From contig NC_071397.1 of NCBI RefSeq assembly GCF_022682495.2, positions 29,155,427 to 29,219,426 of the forward strand: 64,000 nucleotides of DNA. Reading direction: 5' to 3'. Source of the DNA: Desmodus rotundus. Its lineage: Eukaryota; Chordata; Mammalia; Chiroptera; Phyllostomidae. Below the pieces are notes generated by a model. It was not told the DNA's origin and did not search any database. It saw nothing but the letters and a program-made list of their open reading frames with translations. How positions within the stretch are numbered: the stretch's first letter is position 1; every line of letters begins with the position of its first letter. This document shows, piece by piece, positions 34,419 through 47,031 of this stretch. Position numbers and translations under genes: made by a program.

Positions 34419-35582
34419 TCATGTGCCAGAGGTGGGAATTTAGGTGCCAGTACCCAGAGCATGTGGTTCATAGGAGTGGGCTGTGAGCAAAGAAAAAGAG
34501 GAGATGCTGTCACTACTTTTTTTTCCAAAAAGTATTTTTGGAAGTGTGTACTGTATCAGTGTCTGTTACTGGGTTACATGCTGTATCTTATTATCATGTG
34601 TAACTTGTAATATGATACAAAACATTATATTAGACCAACATACAAAAATAATTCTGCTCCTTATGGGCAAGTGGACATATTTCTGTGTTGAGTAACAGAT
34701 GCTTAATTTCCATAGAATGTTCCCTGGAGTCAAATGCTCAATATGTACTTTAACTCTTCCATGATCAAATGAAATTGGAAGTTCCTAATACATTTGTGTG
34801 ATGACTGGGGTCTAGAAATTAACAAAAAAAAATTAATACAGATGTATTTGTTACATAGATAAGTACATTATATTGTAGCGATGTTTCAATATTTAATTAT
34901 ATTAGCAACAAAGTTTTGCCTTTAGTGTTTAATATATACTGTGATGATAGTAGTTACACTATAATACTTATATAATTTAATCTGATCTAAAAAAGCCTCA
35001 GTCTTTAAAATAAAAGTGTGTATGTATGTAGCAGTACACCTCTGGTGAAAATGAGTTAAACTTTCCAAAAACAAATTGATGAAAGGATAAAAATGTCTTT
35101 AGATTTAGACAGAATACAGTAATGCTATATTTTACTTCATATATTCGAATAAGGAATTCTAAAAAATGATATCTAACTTTACTCTAGGTAATGCTTAAAA
35201 AGCTGTTGTCTTATAAATTAAAAATGTTTGCTAGAAATAAGACAGGTCAGTGGAATTGTTACTTTGTTTTGAGCTGCCTGTACCCAGAAACTCAAGACCC
35301 AAAGCCAATGCCTATAAACAACTAAATTCCTAGGATCTATTGAGAATATATCATTCTAGCTGGTGTACTATTTACAATCCAGACTCCTCAAAAAGATGAG
35401 CCATGAATTCCAGGAAACTGATAGGCATCTGCTGGAAACCTTTTTACCCAGGACAGGAACAAGATGAATGGAAGGAACTAAAAATTCTCCCAAGTAATTG
35501 TTTCAAGTAAAATGCCATTGGGCATGTTTCAAAATTGATCTAAAGGCAGCCAACAGATAAAAGCAAGAAAGTTAACATGCTC

Positions 35583-35678
35583 ATATATAGATATATGCGT
35601 ATAATATATATGTGTGTGTATGTATATATACATATGTATATACATATGCATGTTTATATATCTATTGAATAGATAGAT

Positions 35679-35717
<39 letters not shown>
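35583..35717 (+). repeat. Compound (TA/TG)n and (GATA)n microsatellite
   Basis: An alternating TA/TG tract (35583-35660) passes into tgaatagatagatga and then at least ten GATA units to 35717. The open frame across it (YLSIYLSI..) is only the translation of the repeat. Confidence 0.95.
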
Positions 35718-35718
<1 letters not shown>

Positions 35719-35759
35719 CAGCTTTTAGACAAGAGATCACTTAGAAGCCAGAATTAAAT

Positions 35760-36130
35760 CTTTTCCATGAGAGCACAGGGTGGCAGTTAGGTGCATAGAG
35801 CTGAAGTGTGTGGGTTCGGATTTCAGTTCTATCTCCTATTGATTTTGTAATCATCTGTAATAAGATGGTTGTAATAATAGTATTTACCTCATTGGTTTGT
35901 TGTGAGCACAGTGTCTGGCCCAAAGACAGCCTTCGTCAGACTTTAATATTATGTTTAGAAGGTTAAAAGAGAGAGGAAAACATGGACTACAGAAACCTCA
36001 ACTCAGTCTCGAGTGACGCCACCGGTTGGGCAACCTTTAGCTCGTTGCCGAACCTCTCAGAGACTCCATTTCTTATTCTACAGTGGAAGTACTAGTCCTA
36101 GATTTGTGAGATCAGCGATGGATGGAAAGC
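35760..36130 (+). repeat. Two MIR SINE fragments
   Basis: Bases 35760-35940 (gggttcggatttcagttcta, taatagtatttacctcattg, gttgtgagcacagtgtctgg) and 36010-36130 (gggcaacctttagctcgttg, gaacctctcagagactccat) both follow the MIR core. They lie just upstream of the 36267 exon. Confidence 0.7.
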
Positions 36131-36266
36131 CCCTGCACTGGATAGACTCTCAGAATCAGGTTACCTTTCCCTGAAACCTTGAGAGCTAGTCACTAAGACT
36201 GCAAAAAATCCTTTACTCATTTGTTTTTTTATAGCTAATAGCATTTATTCTGTGTGCTTCCTTTAG

Positions 36267-36311
36267 GGTGAAAATGGTTTACATGGAGCTCCAGGCTTAC
36301 CTGGTCAAAAG
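36267..36311 (+). CDS. COL19A1: COL19A1 exon, Gly-X-Y triplets (45 bases)
   Basis: This phase 0 exon has 45 bases (15 codons, five Gly-X-Y triplets). Its acceptor is gtgtgcttcctttag and its donor gtaaaa, a weaker match than its neighbours. It reads GENGLHGAPGLPGQK. Recalled human COL19A1 reads GENGLHGAPGFPGQK, one Phe/Leu difference, and follows directly on the 63-base exon at 5846 in the protein. The GQK end repeats the end of the first five triplets of the 5846 exon, as if these exons arose by duplication. The small size means skipping would be silent to the reading frame. Confidence 0.97.
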
Positions 36312-38103
36312 GTAAAAAGAGTTTTTGAGTGTTTCATATAAGTTAAGAATTTTAACATCTTGCAAATTGAATTTATATGTACTATAGCGAAAATTCAGAG
36401 AATGTATTTGATGAAACTGAATTCCCTGACTCTTAGAAATCCACTAACCAGTCTTTCCAAAGACAAACCACTCACGGACCTTTCCAAAGAGAACCCATGG
36501 GAACTACCCCTTCTCAAAGGGGCCCACCACACTAGGAGAGACTGGATCGTAGAGTATGAGCAGCACTCTTCTCTGGAGACCGCGACAGTGATGCTTTCTA
36601 GGGGCCACGGGAGTGTGTACAGCCGCTCTAGAGATGTTTTCACTGTTATTTGACTTCGTCTAAAGTGAAGCATGGAACCGTTTTCACTGCCTTTGACTAT
36701 GTTTCATTATTTCTTATTTATCTTCCTTTTTGTGTATCCTAGGTTGAGCTAAACATAATAATTATAATGACCAAATATTAAATGCTATGAAGATGCAATC
36801 TCTTCAAAACTATCTCTTGTTCAGAATGATAAGTTCATAATAAGTTAGGAGTTTTGCATTGCTGAGTCTCCTTTTTACTGTGCCTAGTATCTTCCCCTTA
36901 ACCAAGATAAACTTCACTTTTATCCCTCTACTGTCTATAAGGGCTGCTTTGTGTTCCTGGGAAGGAGTATGTTGTGTGTGATCAGCATTCCTGGAAACAC
37001 AGAGGCTGGTCTATTCCAGTTTCCTGGAGGGATGGGGAGCTGCCTCACGGGGGCCCAGCTGTCATCCCACCCCAATGCTCCCACCACAGGGGAGAGCATT
37101 ACTGATGCAATAGCAGATGCCTGTCAAAGCCAAACATATCTTTTCTGTGCTCTGGACAAGTTTTACAGGCCTTAGCAGCAGAAGGTACTATTGCATCTAG
37201 GTTTTTCTTTGTAGCTAAAAATTACTGTTAAAAAGATACACACTTACAGTTTTTGAAAAATCTTTATTTAGCTTGATAAAAAATGACAAGATTGAGCTGG
37301 CGGTGATGAAATTGCAAGCTTCTGAGTTTCTTCACCGCAGTTCTAGACAAAACCCATTGATACAGCATGTGCTGCCTCTGCAAGTCAAGTTACAAGCCAA
37401 GGGACGTGAAGATTTGTCTGCTGGGAAATAGTTTTGGACTTTCCAGCAGCTGTTTGCGGTGGCTGCATCATGCTGTCATTGTGGCTGATGTACTGGGGGT
37501 GTTTAGCAGTTTCAGTGTCAGCTTGAATTAACAGATCAAGTTGAAGTCTATATTTTAGGGAAAATGGTAGAAAAAAGATAGACCATGCATTCAGTAGCAA
37601 ATATACCCAAATACTACGCTATTTTCTTTCCTGATACATTTTTCTGAGGATAGATGAAGCAGAAATAATTACTTAATCATGTATGTGTACATACATACAC
37701 ATACATATATTCAATTACATATAGAATATGTGCAAAGAGAATAAAATAAAATATATTTATTTTATATATATATATAAAATAAAAAACTGACATCCTTTTT
37801 TAACATGAGTTTTAATTAGATTAAGTGTTACCTTATTGAAGCATTACATAAAAGAAACTGGACATAAGAGACCCTTCGTCCTCTGTTTTGGTGCACTCAG
37901 GAAATGTTTGCTGAGTGCTTCTTCAGTCTTTAGGAATATTTGAATTTTCTGGAACTCAATTTTGGTTTAGAATTTACATATTAGAAATGGTCCTTATAAT
38001 TTTTGATTTTTTCAATGTTAGAAATTTTATAATAGTTATTATAATAATTATGTGTTAAAAGCAGTGTTCCTATTATTGTACACATTATATTTCTCTTCTA
38101 TAG
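36312..38103 (+). other. COL19A1 intron (1.8 kb)
   Basis: This short intron holds no recognised exon. Bases 36430-36660 are GC-richer, with a small internal repeat (ctttccaaagacaaaccact then ctttccaaagagaaccc), and are unclassified. Bases 37680-37790 are AT-rich simple sequence (tacatacatacacatacata, then a TA run). Confidence 0.8.
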
Positions 38104-38148
38104 GGAGAGCAAGGTGTTGAAGGCAGCAAAGGAGAAATTGGTGAAAAG
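38104..38148 (+). CDS. COL19A1: COL19A1 exon, Gly-X-Y triplets (45 bases)
   Basis: This phase 0 exon has 45 bases (five Gly-X-Y triplets), with a pyrimidine-rich acceptor (ttctcttctatag) and donor gtaaat. It reads GEQGVEGSKGEIGEK; human, as I recall it, reads GEQGFEGSKGETGEK. The two changes (Val/Phe, Ile/Thr) are at X or Y positions and leave every Gly intact. The segment is rich in Lys-Gly-Glu, typical of charge-stabilised triple helix. The next human unit (starting GEQGEKGDP) was not found in the remaining 25.8 kb, so the next exon probably lies beyond the window. Confidence 0.97.
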
Positions 38149-40102
38149 GTAAATATCTCTTTCTACATACACATTTGTAAAAATAAGTTGTATTCTTGAA
38201 AATGCTTTCAAGCAGAATATCTAACTTCTTTGTGCCTTCATATAAGCAATTGAATAATTTTGTAGAATTGATGTAAAGTATTTGGTTCAATTACGATAGA
38301 CTTGATATGTTGATGTTTGTCAGAGGTACTTTGAAACAAGTTTGATAGTCATTATATCTAGATATTTCTATTTAAATATATTCTATATGAATGATTCAAA
38401 CATTTATTAAGCATTATATTTTTGTGTTATAACAAGACACAAAATTGTGCTATAACAAAACATAATATTTTGTGTTATTAATGCACCAAGTGCCCGAGTC
38501 TTTAAGTAAATGATTTAAGTATATACCTGATTTATTAGTGGAATTTTTCCTGAGGAAATAAATGAGAAGAACTAGCTATAGTATGGTCCCACAGAAAAGA
38601 GATGGAGCGCTCAAAATAGTTTGAAAGATTTTAATGTAAGGATGGTTTAAATGGTGTGGGCAAGGTGTGGGAAAACCCCCACAAGGATTGTGCAGTATCT
38701 TAGATCGAGTTACAGTGGGCTCCTTAAACTCCACATGGTCACTGGTTACCAGTCCCAGAGTCAAAGAAAACCATGTGGAGAGGGCCAGATAAAAGCTGAA
38801 TAAAACAGTTAACCCAATAATCAAGCAATCTTTTTTTTTAAATTCAAATACGCAGCTTTCTCCTGAAAGTACAGAAATTAGGAAGTGCCTTGGTTATCTA
38901 AAATTTCCCTTCAGAAAAACATTTGAATCCCTCTGCATTTTATAAGCCTACTTTAATAGAGCAAAAACAGAACCTTTCCTTTGTTTCATAACATGTCATG
39001 GAATTGGACAGCCATAGGAGGGCTTGAAAGGGGAATAGATAATCTCAAATATTAAATTGCTTAAATTTAGTTTTCTTGGTGATGATCAATTATCTGCCTC
39101 TTCAATAAGTGTTTATAGACAGAATGAGCATCCCCTATAACTACAAGACAAATTGCACATGGTGTAAGTTACTGGATAATTTCCCTCACAGTACTGTGAG
39201 GGAGATGAAAGGATAGCCATATAATGATCATATAATTGGGCAAAATTAAGTGATGACTGTTTTTAAAAGTGAGTCTGTCTTCTAAACAATCCTTTGGGTA
39301 TTTTTGCTTTACAATAAGTCATCGCAAGGCCATGCCTTCAACTAAATGCTTTATTTACACACATTTCTGTTTTATTTCATGGGATTTTACCTGTAGGAGT
39401 AAGTGAGAATAAGCGAGGAAAACAGATATATTATCTGTAATTTAAAGTCATCATCTCACTAAAATCTTAATGGTTATTTGGACATTTTTTTACATAGTTG
39501 GTATTACTCCGTAATAAACTTGTTCTCATGGGCTCTGGGGTATAGAGAAACATTCAATATATGTGACTTCAAAGATTTCCCGTGTAACTTTTTTGTATCA
39601 ATGAACTATTGTCTTCAAATAGTCAATTTCACCGTAAGGTGAAAATATAGAGAATGATTGAGATATCAGGAAGAAATAAAGCACCTTGAATTAGAATTAA
39701 AACTCAAATGGTTTATAGTGAGTTGGGTGGAAGATTCCCATAATAACCCTCATGGTAAAAGAATATATTCTGCTTTGTTTATTATTTACCACATATCATA
39801 TGTACATATATTTCAGTGTTGCATGCTATCTATTCTGATTTCAACCACATGTATTTTTTCATAAGATAAATAATTGAGGTCATCTTTTTGCTTCTAGATT
39901 AGTTAAATAAGAAAAGTATGTAAAGCACTCACTTTTGTGTGACTCTAGCATGAGATTCTTGGACTGCTTACGATATAATTTGTTTTCTGAACAAAGAGAA
40001 TCTAATCTGAATTTCAATTTCTGTAGAAAACTAAGTATATAATTACTATAAGGCCTACCTTTCTTCTTTAATTACCTTATTGTGGCCTCTACTGTTTTTA
40101 AA

Positions 40103-40410
40103 ATTTGACTGTTCTGCAGATTTATAGGCACAGAGATCAGACTGATGCCAGAGGGAAGGGGTGTGGGGACTGGGTGAAAAAGTTGAGGTGCTTGAGAAGT
40201 ACAAACTGGAAGTTACAAAATAGTCGTGAGGATGTAAAGTACAGCATAGGGAACATAGTGAATAATATTGTAATAACTGTGTATGATGCAGAGTGGGTAC
40301 TTGAAATAGTGGGTGGATCATTTTGTAAAGTATGTGAATACTTGCCCACTATGCTGTACACCTGAAACTAACACAAAATAATATTGACTGTAAACTGTAA
40401 TTGAAACAAA
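40103..40410 (+). mobile_element. L1 3' end, sense, with short target-site duplication
   Basis: The order aagtacaaactggaagttac, aaaatagtcgtgaggatgta, aagtacagcatagggaacat, caataatattgtaataactg-like, tgctgtacacctgaaactaa and ctgtaattgaaacaaaa is a classical L1 3' end. The flanks repeat ttgactgtt (40105-40113 and 40413-40421). Confidence 0.85.
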
Positions 40411-42429
40411 AATTGACTGTTTTGAATGACAAAATTCACTAGTTGCCAAATAAAATAATTCAGGACGTTTTTCAGAGATGTCACATCTACCAAAGGCTTG
40501 TGGCTACTGATCCAAAAAGAATTATATTAACTGTCAAAGATAAAATACTGTGTGATGATTTCAGGTGTTGTATAAGCCAAGTAGAGAAATCTGAAAACTA
40601 GCCTTCAGGCCAATTTAACACTTAAGTCAGAGTAAGCGGTGCTTCAGTGTGTTGAACAGGCTGCCTTAGTCCAGAGAAGAACCCATACAACTTGAACAGG
40701 TGTAGAGGACCTCAGTTGAAAGTATATTCCTTGGTCAATTGCAACTTATAACAGGAGAGAAGCTTATGTAGTACCCAAGCAAACACATTTCAGCCAAGTC
40801 AGGTCTCAAGTAAAAAATACTTAAAGGGGTGGTTCATTCTCTCAAACATTAGTTACTTTTGCTGTCAAGACTCTCCTAGAACACAGCAGTTTTCAAGTTT
40901 AGCACGCTCTGGCTTATCATTTAGACGTATAGGAATGATCCCATTCCACTGCCCCATTGCTGGCTGGAAAGGTCAGGTGAGCACCACTCATAAATCCTTC
41001 ATTAGGCAGGAGGAATGAGGCCTATATTCTGGCTTCTCTGCTTCTGTAGGAGTGACTTTACACATGCCTTCTCGGAGCGATTTTCCTTAGGTTACATCAG
41101 TGTTATTGTAGGTGTTGTGTGGGCAGCTACTCCCAGTGAACAAGGTGGAGTCTGTTCTTGAGGTGACAGTTATGCCCATGAGATCAGCCTTGCCAGCTGC
41201 GACGTAGTCAAACCCTTGTTATAGGACCAAGTGTGAATGCATGCGCTCAGTTCTGAACATCCTATTGGAAAAGGGCCACTTAGACGGGATCATTCATGGA
41301 AATGATCATCATTCTTAAAATCTGAGCCCAAGCTTTTTACTTTAGGTATTTACGAAAATAGGAATGTTACTTAGTTACATTTATGAAAAGAAGCAAATAG
41401 AAAGCAGAAATAAATATCTACTTTATCTGCATTCAAAAATTTTACGTAAGTACTTCAAATCATGTCATTCTTTTATGTTGTCATTCAAGCCCTGGTTAAC
41501 TTAAAATTTGAAAACTAATTTCTTTACTGTTTAATGCGATCCCACTGAACTTTATTGTTAAACATTGTTTGATCCTGAGGAAGAAACAAGTGACAACTGC
41601 TCCTCGTGCCACAGTTCCCCTGACCCTGCGTTAGCAGAGGCACGCGCAGTAGTAGCAAACTCTCACGACAGAATAACAGGAAACGGATTCAGTGCTGCTG
41701 TTCTTCAGTAATCACTCGAGTAGAAACCAAAATGAATGATTAAGCTGTGAAGTAGAAAAATTAGCGCATTTTCCAGTCAGCGTTTTCATTCCTCCAATCA
41801 CATCTGCAAAAGCAACCGTCAAAGGCGGAAAGTTACAGACCATACATAAAGTCAACAGTAAGTTGCTTTATATTTTAAATATTAAAAATGTGCTGACGCA
41901 CATGTGACACAACCAAAGGTAAAAGTTGAGACTGTTTTTATATGACTCCACAGATGAATAATTCTGCCTGCCAGGAAATAACTATCATAAGATTATAGTC
42001 AATCCAACCATTAATACTAATTATTTACCACTAGAAATAACAATTTTGGATTCAAATAAATCAAGACCTTTTTCACTGGAAAATATTTTTACTTATTCAT
42101 ATAAGTCAGTTTTTCATTCAGTTGTTGACTGAATGAACATAGAACTTGAACTGAGAATCTGAGAGGATAACTGATATTCTGGTCATTTAAAATTTGTTAG
42201 AGAATTAGAAAAAACCCAAGTGAGTGACTCTGCATAATATGTGTAATATGTGTAAGCTGTTCTTCAGAACATTCTGGGAGCAGCATCTAGGTCACTCTGC
42301 AAGGGGTGCACATTTCTAGTTCATAAAACACACTCCAAAAAAAGTCCAGACTTGACGGTTCAGTTGCGGCTCTGATTGTGACCTGTCATAGAGTAGACAG
42401 ATTCACGTGTTCCTGTATCCCGCGTTCCA

Positions 42430-42585
42430 GTCTGCCTCTGTCAGACAACTGTGTGCGTCTGGACATTTTCCTTGCTTGCTTTACCTTAGCTTCTTTTCCT
42501 ATAAAATAAACATAATTCCTATCTCATGAGATCACTGTAAGAGTTAAATAATACCTCTTAAATAAAAAGTGCTTATAAATGTCAA
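42430..42585 (+). repeat. MIR SINE fragment
   Basis: The phrases ttagcttcttttcctataaa, ataattcctatctcatgaga and tcactgtaagagttaaataa follow the MIR 3' part. Confidence 0.65.
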
Positions 42586-43509
42586 TATCCCCAATAGCCA
42601 AAATATGAATATTGATACTGATAGGTAAATATTGATATTATAGGGAACATAGATGTTATATAATTGTCTAATTTTTTTTATTTACCTAAGATTACTTCCT
42701 AATTTTTTCTAAATAAGTAAACAAAATACAAGAGGATTTATTAATTAGCCACTGGTAACAAGTTACCCAAAAATATAGTGGCTAAAAATGACATTCACTT
42801 ACCTAGCTGAAATTCCGTGGATTAATAATTCAGACTGGACTTAACTCAGGGATTCTATAGTCTCAGCTGATCTTACTCAGTTTGCTTATATATCTCTTCT
42901 CACCTGGCAGGTTAGCTGATAGTGGCTGGTCTAGGTTGGTTTCTGATAGATAACCTGTCTATTCTTCCTCTAACAGTAATCCTAGTCTTGTTCTCAAGAT
43001 AAAGAAAAGCAGAAAAATATAAGACAAGCAGAAGAATGTAAGGCCTCTTGAGCGATCCCCACCCCAACTCAGAACTAGCATCCCCTCATCTCTGCCACAT
43101 CCAGTTGGCCAGAACAAGTCCCAAGCCCAGCCTAGATCTATGGAGCAGGAAAATAGATGCCACCTCTTGATGATATATGCAGCAGAGTGACATTGCAAGG
43201 GGTATGGATACATAAAGGGGTGAAAAATAAGGCAACTTTTGTAATAAATTGAACACAAATAAGATAATTTATTTATTTATTGGATAATTTTTTTATTTTA
43301 ATATAACAAACTCTACCTCAGAGTAAAAAGGTTGAATAGATTTAACTACTAGAACATGTATTCTTACTTCCCCCATCACTTGCAGTATAATCCTTAAACT
43401 TATGTTTAGATAGTAGGACTTGGAGACTGTGCCAAAGATATTTTTCTGTTTGAAATGGTAGAAATGCTTTGTGTGTAGTGGGAAAATGTTATAGAAAAAT
43501 GAAATTCTT

Positions 43510-43716
43510 TTCTTTAATGATTTTATTTATTTATTTTTAGAGAGAGGAAGGGTGGGGGAAAGAAAGGGAGAGAAACATCAATGTGTGGTTTATTCTCCCA
43601 TGCCCCGTACTGGGAACCTGGCCTGCAGCGCAGGCACTTGCCCTGACTGGGAATTGAACCAGAGGCCCTGTGCTGCACAGGCCAGAACTTAACCCACTGA
43701 GCCACACCAGCCAGGG
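43510..43716 (-). mobile_element. VES-type SINE, antisense, with perfect 17-base duplication
   Basis: On the reverse strand it starts ccctggctggtgtggctcag and ends ctctctaaaaataaataaat. The phrase caattcccagtcagggcaag is the B-box area. The target-site duplication agaaaaatgaaattctt is perfect (43493-43509 and 43717-43733). It is the cleanest SINE in the window. Confidence 0.95.
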
Positions 43717-45984
43717 AGAAAAATGAAATTCTTAATTGGAATGGGAATAGAGAAATATATCAAATAATCCAAGAAATTATTTAGTGCTTTTACTTAGTCT
43801 CATGTGCTTACTAATTTTAACTAAAATAAAACTGAGGCTACAACTGGAAAAAGCAGGTGGCCAGAGTTGAGAGGTATTTTTAGAATTTCACTGTGAAAAT
43901 TTTCTTGACAATTATGCCTTGTCTTCTAAATTAATGAAAGAATGTTAAAAACTGTTGTAAATATAGCACTTTTCCATCATCACTCTTGACATACCCCTGG
44001 CTTCCTGTGAAATCTTGGTTTACCTCCTAGAATTCTACTGAACAACAGCATGTTATGCAATTGTTTCATTTAACCTGGTAACATGTAAAACTGCTACAAC
44101 TTTTAGGAAGGAATTATGTGTTTGATTTGACAGCTGACTTGAAAAATGAAGAGAACAGATGGAGCGGAATAACTATGATTTCAAAAATCACAGAAATTTA
44201 TCTGTAGCCAAAGCCAATTGGTACTGGAGTAACCATGCCAACTTTTAATTAGCCATGATAGCAAGCAATTGGGAAGTGTAATAGTAATTCGATAGCCAAA
44301 CAAGAGGCTTAACATTAGTCACTACTGATTGTGTGTCATTGTTTTCTTCTCCATGATGCTAGTGGATAACTCTAGGTTATGTGAAATATGCTTACCCCTC
44401 TATTGCTGCTTCTTTAGTAGTGGTTATAGAAAAAGTGAAGCATCAAAAAAAAGGAGAAACATGAAACAGAGGAGAATAATCATCAAGGACTATATTATTT
44501 CATAAATATTAAATTGTTTTTTAAAGTATTATTTTAATAATTGCATAATATTTCATTATATGGATATGTTGTATTTTATTTGACCATTCCACCTGTGGGA
44601 AATTTAAGCCTTGCCTGTTTTTTGTTTGTTTTAGCTATAACTTAATATTTAATGTACTTAAAATATGATGCAGAATTAGCATACTTTGGCAAGCATCTTT
44701 GAACACATCTTTTTTTCTTCCTTTAAATTAGACTTAAGGAATTAGAATTATTGGGTTGATAATTATGGAAATTTTAAAGATTCTTGTTACATATATTTCA
44801 TTTCCCCATCGTGAATACAGAGAATCTAATTGACTCACTTCTGGTCCAATCACCTGCGTCTGGAAAGCCCTGCCGCAACTCAGCTGATTTGCAGACAGTG
44901 CATGGGATTTTTAAGAGGGGCGTGGGGTGAGAAAAAATAATAGGCAGCCATAGGACTGTGAGTAATGTGGATATATGGAAAAGCTCTTGATTCTTTAAAT
45001 CTTTGTTTAGTGTCTGGTCAGTTTACTTAATTTTCTTGTCAGCTCTACTTGCTAAAAGTGATATATATGGTAGGAAAAACACATAATGATTTTGGCTTCT
45101 TCATTCCAATTATTTTAATTTTCTTCACGTTTCATGTCTTGCTATAGATTGGTGAAAGGTGCAGAATAAAAAAGGTAAATGGAGGGTGACTATTTAGGAG
45201 ACCTCTGCAGTAGTCAAGCAAGAGTTGATTTTAGCTTGCAGTTTTGGTGCAAATGTAAAGAAGTGCACAGATATGAGATGTAATTTGGAGATGGTATCAA
45301 CTGATTTGGGTGATTTAGGGATGAGAGAGAAGGTGGTAGTAGAGATTATCATCACATTTCTGGCCATTGTGCATTGGAAGAGGAACAAATTTGTATGGGA
45401 GTTTATACCACAAATTTTAGAGGCACTTAAGGCATTTCATTAGACCCGAGTTGAAGTTCAGAAAAAAGTCTGTACTACAGTTACATGTGGGGGACAGCCA
45501 GCACTTAGTGGGAGTGGGTCAGATTGCAGAAGGAGAGAGGTTGGAAGTAAAAGAAAGCCTGTGACTGTGAGTGGGGAAACTTAAACATTCAGAAGTTGCG
45601 TAGAGGGATTAGAAGGGTATGGAAAAGAGGCATCTAGAGAAGTACAGGGAAAATAAGTAGAATGTATTGCCAAGTAGAAGAAAGTATTTAAGAAAGTGTT
45701 TAAATATTCAAAATATTACATAGAATTCAAATAAAATAACGATATCAGTTGTCCCTATAGGTGACTTTTGCAAAGGTAATTTCGTGGAATAATGAGGGTA
45801 GATGCCAAGTAGGAACTTCTTGAAGGGTAAATTACAAATGAGAGCATTCCGAAAACCCTCTCAAAAGCTGGCTGTGAAGGGGGCAACAACAATAATACAC
45901 AAGCTGGAAAAGATAATGAGTAATTGGAAAAAAAAACCTTAGTACACCAGTATCCAAAGCAGTCATGAGGTCCTTGATAGGGAA

Positions 45985-46325
45985 TTCTTTTTTTTTTTTC
46001 TACTGTTGTCCCCATTTTTCTCCCCTGTTGCTCTCCCCTGCCCTGTCCAACCCCCGCTCCCAAACACAATCCCCTCCCCACTGTCCTTGTCCGTGGGTCC
46101 TTTGTACACATTCCCCTTCTTTCCCGTTATTCCCCTCCTCTCCCCTCTGACTCCCTGTCAGTTTGTTCTTTATTTCCATGTCTCTGGTTCTATTTTGCTC
46201 ATTAGTTTATTTTGTTCATTAGACCCCTCTTATAGGTGAGATCATATGGTATTTGTCTTTCACCACCTGGCTTATTTCACTTAGCATGGTACTCTCCAAT
46301 TCCATCTATGCTGTCATGGGGAATT
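45985..46325 (-). mobile_element. Bat-type L1 3' end, antisense
   Basis: Antisense L1: a T run, then ctactgttgtccccattttt, cactgtccttgtccgtgggt, cattagtttattttgttcat, gtgagatcatatggtatttg and cttatttcacttagcatggt. The flanks gggaattctt (45979-45988) and ggggaattatt (near 46317) are compatible with a target duplication. Confidence 0.85.
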
Positions 46326-46639
46326 ATTCCTGACCAAGAAAATATTTTTAATCAAAAGAAAACTATAGACTAAGCACACTTAGAGAGTTACAAATGTCTT
46401 AAGACTTCCTAAGGAATGTCATACTGAAGTCAATAATAGTATCATACTAAAGAATTCTAGTTAAAAGCAACAATATGACAAAGGTGTCATCACCATTAAT
46501 ATTATTGAACAATATTCTGAAATTTCTGTCCAACATCAGTTTTACTTCCAAATTACAGTTTAAATCTATCCATTTCTCTCCATCTCCCCTGGTTATGACT
46601 AAGTTGTAATCATTTATTAGTCATCTCTTGACTAATCTC

Positions 46640-47016
46640 CCTGTTTTCAGTCTTACTCTTCTCTCATTCATTCTCCAAATTACAGGGAGATGAATCTTTA
46701 TAAAACTAATTATGTGCCTTTTGTGTTTGAAACAATTAGCTGTTTCTCATTAAGTTAAAATCCCAAATCCCGCCTAGCGTGACCTTACTTGCCTCTCTGA
46801 GCTCATCTTCCCCCCACTCCCCTTTTCTCCTTCTCTGCTGCAGCCACACCAGCTTTCTGTCAGTTCTTTGAAGTCGCCAAGCTCTCCTCTGCCTCAGGAC
46901 TGTCCACCGGTGTCCCTACTGCTTGGAATACTTTCCCCTTTATTTGACTAACCTCTGTCCATGTATCACACCTTAACAGTCATTATCTCAGGGGAGGCCT
47001 CCTTGATGCTCCGGTC
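46640..47016 (+). repeat. L2 LINE, 5' part, split by an L1
   Basis: The phrases cagccacaccagctttctgt, caagctctcctctgcctcag, cccctttatttgactaacct and ggggaggcctccttgatgct follow L2. It continues after the L1 at 48044-48260. Confidence 0.85.
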
Positions 47017-47031
47017 AAAGTCGGTCTGTTT

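Larger units (their letters stand above)
5909..36266 (+). other. COL19A1 giant intron (30.4 kb) with one exon-like block inside
   Basis: Between the 63-base exon and the first 45-base exon lie 30.4 kb. They contain an exon-like Gly-X-Y block at 18683-18736 and otherwise mobile-element remains, listed separately. Stretches where I see nothing definite are 15605-16255, 16725-17810, 19270-21240, 22040-23435, 24400-25485, 25695-27960, 28260-30720, 31700-32880 and 34420-35580. Their short open frames are not supported by any family motif. Bases 31700-32880 are locally GC-richer and may be a decayed repeat I cannot name. Confidence 0.85.

Noticed and set aside
35529..35732. 67-codon reverse-strand frame (YLSIYLSI..)
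   Set aside because: It is only the translation of the GATA/TA microsatellite.
45148..45174. A 27-base block between a good acceptor (gcttgctatag-like) and a donor (gtaaat), a possible tiny COL19A1 exon
   Set aside because: It translates as IGERCRIKK with no Gly-X-Y repeat, and the surrounding 45120-45480 looks like an interspersed repeat, so the splice-like signals are chance.
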